Origin: Acidaminococcus hominis
GTDB taxonomy: Bacteria > Bacillota > Negativicutes > Acidaminococcales > Acidaminococcaceae
Strand: one strand, 5' to 3'
Length of the DNA: 64,000 nucleotides
Assembly (NCBI RefSeq): GCF_021044795.1
Contig: NZ_JAJNOP010000002.1
Shown here: positions 58,953 to 64,000 of the stretch, piece after piece
Numbering within the stretch: the stretch's first letter is position 1
Layout of the letters: each line of letters starts with the position of its first letter
Notes under the pieces: generated by a model
Seen by the model: the letters and a program-made list of their open reading frames with translations, nothing else
Told to the model about the DNA's origin: nothing
The model's database searches: none
Translations under genes and position numbers: made by a program

Positions 58953-60179
58953 GTGAGCGTTTTAGACGTATTGAAGGAACGGGGATATCTGAAACAGATG
59001 TCCCATGAAGATGAAATCCGGGAACTGCTGGAAAAGGAAAAAATCACATTCTATATTGGTTTTGACCCCACCGCAGATAGCCTGCACGTAGGTCATTTTA
59101 TTGCCTTGATGGTAATGGCACATATGCAGCGGGCTGGCCATCGTCCCATCGTCCTGTTGGGCGGCGGTACCGGAATGGTAGGGGACCCCAGCGGCAAGAA
59201 CGAAATGCGTAAGATGCTGACCCCCGAATTCATTCAGCACAACATTGAATGTTTCAAAAAGCAAATTGCCCGGTTTATTGACCTGTCCGACGGTAAAGCC
59301 ATTGTGGCCAATAATGCCGACTGGCTGCTGAAGTTAAACTACGTGGATATGCTGCGTTCCGTGGGCGTCCATTTCTCCGTAAACCGTATGCTGGCAGCTG
59401 ACTGCTACAAGAACAGACTGGCCAGCGACACCGGACTGTCCTTCTTTGAAATGAACTACATGATTATGCAGGCCTATGACTTCTATACCCTGCACAAGAA
59501 ATATAACTGTGTCATGGAACTGGGCGGCGACGACCAATGGTCCAACATGATTGCCGGCGTGGAACTGATCCGCCGGAAGGACCGTCAGCCGGCCTACTGC
59601 ATGACCAACACCCTGCTGACCAACAGCCAGGGCCAGAAAATGGGTAAGACCGTAGGCGGCGCCGTATGGTTGGATCCGGAGAAATTCTCCCCCTACGATT
59701 TCTACCAATACTGGAGAAACATCGACGACGCCGATGTAGAGAAGTGCCTGAGCCTGCTTACCTTCCTGCCCATGGACGAAGTACGCCGCCTGAGCCACCT
59801 GGAAGGCTCCGCCATTAACGAAGCCAAAGTGGTCCTGGCCTACGAAGTGACCAAACTGGTCCACGGTGAAGAAGAAGCCAAGAAAGCCAAGAGTGCTGCA
59901 GAAGCCCTGTTCAGCAACGGCGGCAATATGGACAACGTACCCACCATCACCGTTACCGATGACCTCCTGGGCACCAAACTCCTGGACCTTTTGGCAGAAC
60001 GCAAAGTCATCGCCACCAAGAGTGAAGGCCGCCGGCTGATGCAGCAAAACGGTCTGAGCATTGACGACGTGAAAATTACCGACGTAGAAACCCAGGTTAC
60101 CCCTGAGCTCTTTGCCGGCAAAGACAGCGTCCTCCTGCGCAAAGGCAAGAAAAAATACTACAGACTCCAAAGAGAGTAG
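58953..60179 (+). CDS. tyrS: Tyrosyl-tRNA synthetase
   Basis: TyrRS charges tRNA-Tyr. The 408-residue class I enzyme has the HIGH motif as SLHVGH (H45-H48), the KMSKS motif as KMGKT (229-233), GGDDQWSNMIAG for Tyr binding, and a C-terminal S4-like RNA-binding domain (LAERKVIATKSEGRRLMQQNGL). It starts at GTG 58953 with GGAGG seven bases upstream. No T-box is seen before it, unlike thrS. Confidence 0.97.
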   Translation: MSVLDVLKERGYLKQMSHEDEIRELLEKEKITFYIGFDPTADSLHVGHFIALMVMAHMQRAGHRPIVLLGGGTGMVGDPSGKNEMRKMLTPEFIQHNIECFKKQIARFIDLSDGKAIVANNADWLLKLNYVDMLRSVGVHFSVNRMLAADCYKNRLASDTGLSFFEMNYMIMQAYDFYTLHKKYNCVMELGGDDQWSNMIAGVELIRRKDRQPAYCMTNTLLTNSQGQKMGKTVGGAVWLDPEKFSPYDFYQYWRNIDDADVEKCLSLLTFLPMDEVRRLSHLEGSAINEAKVVLAYEVTKLVHGEEEAKKAKSAAEALFSNGGNMDNVPTITVTDDLLGTKLLDLLAERKVIATKSEGRRLMQQNGLSIDDVKITDVETQVTPELFAGKDSVLLRKGKKKYYRLQRE

Positions 60180-60200
60180 GAGCCAGTATATAAAAAGCGA

Positions 60201-60229
60201 AACGGGAAGTGCCTGGTGCACTTCCCGTT
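60201..60229 (+). terminator. Hairpin after tyrS
   Basis: AACGGGAAGTGC pairs with GCACTTCCCGTT; the tail is AAATTT rather than a clean T run. Confidence 0.75.
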
Positions 60230-60383
60230 AAATTTATGCAAAAAAGCGGCTGCTGCATCTCTGCCTGTGGGGCCAAAGAACGCAGCAGGGGCGAAGCCTG
60301 GCACCCGGCCAGCGTTTGCAGCTTGGTCCGGCATTATACGGTAAACTATTTTGACCGCTTCCATTCACGTACTATACCTAAAT

Positions 60384-60413
60384 GTGAATTTAACAAATGC
60401 TTGTTAAATTCAC
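60384..60413. repeat. Perfect palindrome in AT-rich island
   Basis: GTGAATTTAACAA (60384-60396) is a perfect inverted repeat of TTGTTAAATTCAC (60401-60413) over a four-base loop. It could be a terminator for the decayed minus-strand gene or an operator. Confidence 0.7.
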
Positions 60414-60482
60414 GACAAAAAGCAAAAATTAACCTTCAGCCATATACAACGTATAAAATATCCATTCTATAGAAGTTTTATA

Positions 60483-60643
60483 TTAATTTACAAAATTTCC
60501 AGTAAATAATCTTGTAATTACAAAAATTCGATAACTTAAATTGCTGGTTTGTTCCCCAATTTGTCCATTTTCATCTACATATCGATTTGCAATGACCTGC
60601 CTAAGTTTTTCTCAAAACCAGTTAATTCACATATTTGACACAT
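60483..60643 (-). pseudogene. Likely decayed small AT-rich gene
   Basis: On the minus strand AAAGGA lies seven bases before ATG at 60643, which opens a frame starting MCQICELTGFEKN that stops after 22 codons. From the same point one base out of frame, reading runs on for about 40 codons (RQVIANRYVDENG, then EQTSNLSYRIF) to a TAA at 60483-60485. One base deletion near 60602 would split a protein of about 53 residues with a CxxC near its N-terminus. I do not recognise the family. Base composition is much lower in GC than the neighbours. Confidence 0.4.
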
Positions 60644-60832
60644 ATTAAATCCTTTGCTTTTTCACTTCGAGAGCCCTAAAAACACACCATTTGTTAACCC
60701 GTATACGGAAAATGTATACATAACTTTACAACAAATTTTGCATTCTTCTGTTCCCCTTACGCCTTCTGAGAAGCTTTTGGCACCACAGTCAAGACTCTCA
60801 AGCTGACGATAATAAAACAAGGGAGTGTGAAA

Positions 60833-60868
60833 AACGGCTTGCGAACTTGTTTGAGTTCGCAAGCCGTT
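60833..60868. repeat. Perfect 14-base inverted repeat
   Basis: AACGGCTTGCGAAC (60833-60846) and GTTCGCAAGCCGTT (60855-60868) form a 14-base perfect stem with an eight-base loop. No long T run follows on the plus strand; A-rich sequence precedes it. Confidence 0.8.
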
Positions 60869-60903
60869 CTTAACGTTGTTTGTGTAGTAATATTCGAACC
60901 TCG

Positions 60904-60920
60904 GAACTTCCTCAGTCAGC
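60904..60920 (-). repeat. Copy 2 of a shared 17-base element
   Basis: GAACTTCCTCAGTCAGC is the reverse complement, with one mismatch, of 51350-51366. It is followed by GGCTGAC, giving a small hairpin CAGTCAGC/GGCTGAC. The remaining sequence 60230-61129 has no gene that I can support apart from the decayed one. Confidence 0.45.
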
Positions 60921-61129
60921 ACTATAGGCTGACAGCTCCTTGTTTCACTTTCTTCCTGTGTACTTCCAGATAGAGCAGGGGAGAGTACATTTCTCAGCTG
61001 CCAATTTTGCTATCCATTCAGCGCATAACAAACATAAAAACCCATGGAACTCTGAGCGGTACACAAAAACACCTTTCCACAGCCCCAAATTTGCGTTTAG
61101 AGCGTTGTTTCACAGAGTTATGTAAATTC

Positions 61130-61438
61130 CTATTCGTCCCAACGAAAACGCTTCATATCCACGCAGCCGTTGCTTTTGAACTCCACGCCTTCTGCTTCCA
61201 GCCGCGAGCGCTGCTCGGTAAAATGGGGAGCCGTGCGTCCTGCTGCATTGACCACCCGGTGGCAGGGATAATGGCCGTAGTACTCTGCCCGGGATAGCAC
61301 TTTGCCTACCAGCCGGGCATTTTTCTCCCGGCCAATCAGGGCCGCTATCTGTCCATAGGTAGCCACCCGTCCCTCCGGAATTTCTGACACCACCGACAGG
61401 ATTTCATAGATCAAAGCTTCGTCCAAAACCCGGGACAT
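61130..61438 (-). CDS. Small MGMT-family protein (ATL-like but with acceptor Cys)
   Basis: A 102-residue protein that equals only the DNA-binding and active-site half of O6-alkylguanine transferases: EIPEGRVATYGQIAALIG (HTH) and GHYPCHRVVNAAGR with Cys59. Alkyltransferase-like proteins of this size usually have Trp in place of this Cys and only flag damage; here the Cys is kept, so methyl transfer may be possible. The start at 61438 has GGGAGGGAAGGA upstream. It is a second member beside ogt at 33.7 kb. Confidence 0.9.
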   Translation of the reverse strand: MSRVLDEALIYEILSVVSEIPEGRVATYGQIAALIGREKNARLVGKVLSRAEYYGHYPCHRVVNAAGRTAPHFTEQRSRLEAEGVEFKSNGCVDMKRFRWDE

Positions 61439-61564
61439 GGTATCCTTCCCTCCCTTTAGATGATAAAATAGACCATACAGATTACGAACCTTTGAAAGGT
61501 CCAAATAGAAGTAACAGGTTAAAATTTTTTTATGTTTTTCCCAATTTGGAAAGAGGGTGAACCT

Positions 61565-62398
61565 ATGGATAAACTGCAAAGGGCCGCCCAGGCCATCAAA
61601 AACGCCGACGGCGTATTGGTGGGCATCTCCAGCGGCTTTGCCGAAGCAGAAGGTCTGCACCTGTACGCTGCGGACAAAGAATTTCAGCACCATTTTGGCG
61701 ATTTCCAGAAGAAGTATGGCATTGGGAACCTTTCCCAGGGTATGAACTATCCCTGGCCCAATGAGCAGGCCAAGTGGCAGTTCTGGTGCCGTTTGATTGA
61801 CCTGTACTACAACCAGTACAGCCCCAGTACCCTGATGAAGGATCTGAAAGACCTGGTGGGCTACCAAGACCACTTTATTATGACCACCAATGGGGACGGA
61901 CACCTGGAAAAAGCCGGCTTTTTCCCCAAGAATCTTGACGAAATAGAAGGGAACTGGCTGACCATGCAGTGCTCCCGGGCCTGTCATGAGGAATTATACC
62001 CCACGCCGCCCCTGGTGGACAAGCTGCTGGCCGCCAGTTCTCCGGATGGTACCCTGCCCCAGGAACTGCTGCCTCGGTGTCCCCGGTGCGGCGCTCCTAT
62101 GCAGGTACATATGAATAGGGACGAATACTTTATTCCCAACACCAGCGGGTCCCTGGGCCTCAGCCGCTTTATCCACAATTTCAGCGGCACCCGGCTGGTC
62201 ATCTTAGAGCTGGGTATCGGCTGGCAGGATCAGCTGCTGAAAGGTCCCCTGATGCAGCTGGCCCAAAACGAGGACAAAGCCGTTTACATAGCAATAAATC
62301 AGGGAGAAATCTTCCTGCCCCCTGCCTTGGCCGATAAGTCTATCGGTCTGGATGGCGCGCTGGGTGACATTTTGTCCCAGCTCTGTTTCGCCCTATAA
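61565..62398 (+). CDS. Sir2-like NAD-dependent deacylase family protein
   Basis: A 277-residue divergent sirtuin. The NAD region reads GVLVGISSGFAEAEGL (in place of GAGxS), and TTNGDGHLEKAGF stands where sirtuins have TQNVDGLH. A zinc site fits CSRAC and CPRC. QVHMNRDEYF could hold the catalytic His. Closest relatives are the Firmicute Sir2-like proteins; some ADP-ribosylate rather than deacylate. The canonical motifs are so changed that activity is uncertain. ATG at 61565 has AAAGAGGGTG upstream. Divergent from the MGMT-like gene. Confidence 0.72.
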   Translation: MDKLQRAAQAIKNADGVLVGISSGFAEAEGLHLYAADKEFQHHFGDFQKKYGIGNLSQGMNYPWPNEQAKWQFWCRLIDLYYNQYSPSTLMKDLKDLVGYQDHFIMTTNGDGHLEKAGFFPKNLDEIEGNWLTMQCSRACHEELYPTPPLVDKLLAASSPDGTLPQELLPRCPRCGAPMQVHMNRDEYFIPNTSGSLGLSRFIHNFSGTRLVILELGIGWQDQLLKGPLMQLAQNEDKAVYIAINQGEIFLPPALADKSIGLDGALGDILSQLCFAL

Positions 62399-62461
62399 TT
62401 GCAGGTGGGGAAGAACTTCTCCCTGATTGGTACAGTTTATTTGGTTACGGTGGGGTCAGTC

Positions 62462-62932
62462 TCAGGAAATCATTTCCTTGGATTCAGAATTGGTAGCATA
62501 CATACTGTAGCTGTCCAAAATATCCTGCAAGGAAATGTTTTTCATCTTGGCTTCAGCTGCGTTTTGCACTTCATCGTAAGCATCTTGGAGAGCCATCTGA
62601 ATCTTGGTACCCACTTGGCATTCTGCATTGATGTCCTTGTTCAGGTGGAGCAGGGGCTTTTCGCCTTCCACTGCTTTGTAAATGTCATGCAGGGTAATGT
62701 CTTGGGGAGCACGGGTCAATCTGGGGTTGGCAACCCCTTGTTCACCCAGCAGCAGGCCGCCGTGTTTCAATTTCATCATCAATTGCCGTACGAAGGATGG
62801 GTTAGTGTGAATGCTTGCCGCAATGTCGCTGCTGGCAAGGCGCATACCCATGTTGCCAGGTAATTGTTCTCTGTGGATTACGATAAAGGCTAAAATGTGG
62901 ATTGCATCACTTAGACGAGTAGAGTATTTCAT
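62462..62932 (-). CDS. Rrf2-family transcriptional regulator
   Basis: A 156-residue winged-helix regulator with the Rrf2 N-terminus (MKYSTRLSDAIHILAFI), HTH (SSDIAASIHTNPSFVRQLMMKLKHGGLL) and the dimer helix. IscR and NsrR bind Fe-S clusters with three Cys; here only Cys105 is present, so it is the cluster-free, YwnA/CymR-like type, possibly thiol-sensing. It is convergent with the sirtuin-like gene and has no obvious terminator between. Confidence 0.9.
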   Translation of the reverse strand: MKYSTRLSDAIHILAFIVIHREQLPGNMGMRLASSDIAASIHTNPSFVRQLMMKLKHGGLLLGEQGVANPRLTRAPQDITLHDIYKAVEGEKPLLHLNKDINAECQVGTKIQMALQDAYDEVQNAAEAKMKNISLQDILDSYSMYATNSESKEMIS

Positions 62933-63213
62933 GGTAAGAACCCTTCTTTCTTAGAACTTGTATTGATTCCAATTCCTTATGTGTATCTTAGCACCAATTT
63001 AACCTTTTGTGTAAATTTTATCTGAGATAATAACAAGTTTGGCATAGTAAAATCGCTGATACAAGCCCGGAGAAGGGGATTCAGTCATTAAACATATATT
63101 AATTTGTATGCAAAACTTGAAAGGTGCTAAAAGATTAGACACACCTAAATGTTAGTGCTAAGTTAACATAAAATGGTGAAATACAGAATATCTAGTGGTA
63201 CTGCCCCCTAAGC

Positions 63214-63242
63214 TTGCACTAGAATATTCCCTGCGGTACAAT
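63214..63242 (+). promoter_or_regulatory. Promoter of the HD-domain gene
   Basis: TTGCAC (63214-63219), 17 bases, TACAAT (63237-63242). The gap 62933-63330 is otherwise AT-rich with no gene seen. Confidence 0.7.
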
Positions 63243-63330
63243 AAAAAAGTGCATAGCACGCAGCGGCTATGGTAAAATTTTACCGGAAAGACCGTTGATT
63301 CAATAGAATTTGAATGAAGGTGGATTTTGC

Positions 63331-63888
63331 ATGGATAGAAAATGGGTAAGAAATCTGAAAGACTGGCCCGCCATTGAGCCAGAATTTACGGTTTGGGAAA
63401 AATATATGTGGGATCATGTAGACTTTGCCCTGACCACCAGCGTTATACATACCAAAGAGCATGCCGAAAGGGTGCTTCTCTTTGCCCTGCTTATGGCCCA
63501 CAAACTGGGCCTGGATAAAAAGGACCGGGAAGCCCTGTGCCATGCTGCTATTTTTCATGATACCCGGCGTCACGATGATTCCTACGACGTAGGCCACGGT
63601 GGACGGGCAGCAGTTCATTATAAAGAATTCTGCCAGGAACATCACCTGGACTACGACCCTAGGACAGCTCTCGTAATGGCCTATCATGACCATCCCGATG
63701 CAGAAGGCATTGCCCAGGCGAAAAAAAGCGGCCTGAAAAATGCCGTGCTGCTGTACCAAATTTTCAAAGATGCCGATGGCTTGGATCGGTACCGGCTGGC
63801 TCCCCACGGCTTGGATGTCAAGTACCTCCGGACCACCGTATCTCCCAGCTTGGTCCCCTTGGCCAAGCGCATGAATGGGCGGGTATGA
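63331..63888 (+). CDS. HD-domain phosphohydrolase family protein
   Basis: A 185-residue HD protein. Metal ligands are in SVIHTKEHAERVLLFALLMAH (His), CHAAIFHDTRRHDD (HD) and LVMAYHDHPDAEG, with a final Asp in IFKDADGLDRYRL. It is like small HD proteins annotated as metal-dependent phosphohydrolases. Substrate unknown. The ATG at 63331 has GAAGGTGG upstream. The next gene, an aldo/keto reductase, starts 69 bases later. Confidence 0.85.
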   Translation: MDRKWVRNLKDWPAIEPEFTVWEKYMWDHVDFALTTSVIHTKEHAERVLLFALLMAHKLGLDKKDREALCHAAIFHDTRRHDDSYDVGHGGRAAVHYKEFCQEHHLDYDPRTALVMAYHDHPDAEGIAQAKKSGLKNAVLLYQIFKDADGLDRYRLAPHGLDVKYLRTTVSPSLVPLAKRMNGRV

Positions 63889-63956
63889 AAATAAAGTATA
63901 TATAGATTAAATTATATTACAAAAGTTTCAGTGTTATGTCAAGACAGGTGATTATA

Positions 63957-64000
63957 ATGAAAACATGTACATTAAATAATGGCGTTGAAATGCCTCTGTT
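63957..64000 (+). CDS. Aldo/keto reductase, 5' end only
   Basis: The window ends 44 bases into this gene. The readable start MKTCTLNNGVEMPL is the usual N-terminus of small bacterial aldo/keto reductases (LNNGVEMP strand). The ATG at 63957 is preceded by AGGTG. It would be a second family member besides the one at 36.6 kb. Confidence 0.7.
   Translation, partial: MKTCTLNNGVEMPL

Noticed and set aside
60662..60922. 86-codon minus-strand frame in the AT-rich island
   Set aside because: It runs through the 14-base perfect stem and the shared repeat and lacks a ribosome binding site, so it is a chance frame.
60940..61125. 61-codon plus-strand frame after the island
   Set aside because: No binding site, odd composition (many His and Phe), and no motif.
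1..64000. CRISPR arrays, tRNA genes, intact transposases or prophage genes
   Set aside because: I looked for regular repeats, tRNA-like cloverleaf ends and transposase or integrase motifs and found none.

Overview
The window looks like one continuous chromosomal stretch of a Gram-positive-lineage bacterium (Bacillota). Evidence for this is the T-box leader on thrS, the L20-type leader on infC-rpmI-rplT, a c-di-AMP (ydaO-type) riboswitch, TrmK/YhaM/YlbF homologues, strong AGGAGG ribosome binding sites and sigma-A promoters (TTGACA-N16/17-TATAAT). The moderately high GC, the absence of sporulation genes and the set of anaerobic redox genes suggest a Negativicutes-type anaerobe (Acidaminococcaceae or Veillonellaceae); that last step is inference. 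There is no prophage, CRISPR array, intact IS or tRNA that I can see. Layout: (1) 1-4.9 kb holds a small unknown protein, a LUD-domain protein, thrS under a T-box, and infC-rpmI-rplT behind their own leader; infC appears to start at AUA. (2) 5-10.6 kb, mostly minus strand: nitroreductase, a secreted SGNH hydrolase, the operon panC-panD-(panS-like transporter), and an HD nucleotidase. (3) 10.7-20.3 kb: HMA metal-binding protein, DEDDh exonuclease, MalY/PatB-type lyase, Fsr-like MFS pump, orphan PLP group III decarboxylase, radical SAM protein, bioD-bioA under a BirA-like operator, second nitroreductase, DUF805 protein. (4) 20.4-29.9 kb is an export region: MarR plus a heterodimeric ABC exporter, divergent MATE pump, and a second heterodimeric ABC pair. 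(5) 29.9-39 kb: APC amino-acid permease divergent from an M18 aminopeptidase, an AlkA-like/Ogt alkylation repair pair, a PNPOx protein, a five-gene redox cassette (cyclophilin-like, cupin, CMD, flavodoxin-like reductase, aldo/keto reductase), an ACT protein and a RibU-like ECF substrate protein. (6) 39.1-45.5 kb is a sugar operon: YdjC deacetylase, fruK, fruA (EIIABC), ptsH, ptsI and a kinase-fold protein. HPr has His15 but Arg instead of Ser46. (7) 45.5-50.6 kb: trmK, nif3-like, yhaM, the RNase P RNA gene, trxA, a membrane glycosyltransferase and a riboswitch-controlled NlpC/P60 cell-wall hydrolase. (8) 50.7-60.2 kb: DtxR/MntR regulator, GNAT, a two-component system followed by a VanX-type D,D-dipeptidase, ylbF, murB, EamA transporter, VOC protein, mscL with a zinc-ribbon tail, tyrS. 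(9) 60.2-64 kb: an AT-rich island with inverted repeats and a likely decayed small gene, then a small MGMT-family protein, a Sir2-like protein, an Rrf2 regulator, an HD protein and the first codons of another aldo/keto reductase. The most interesting signals are the infC AUA start, the Ser46-less HPr beside a kinase-fold gene, the panS-like gene in a pan operon without panB, the anti-Shine-Dalgarno hairpin before the MATE gene, the five-gene redox cassette and the AT-rich island.
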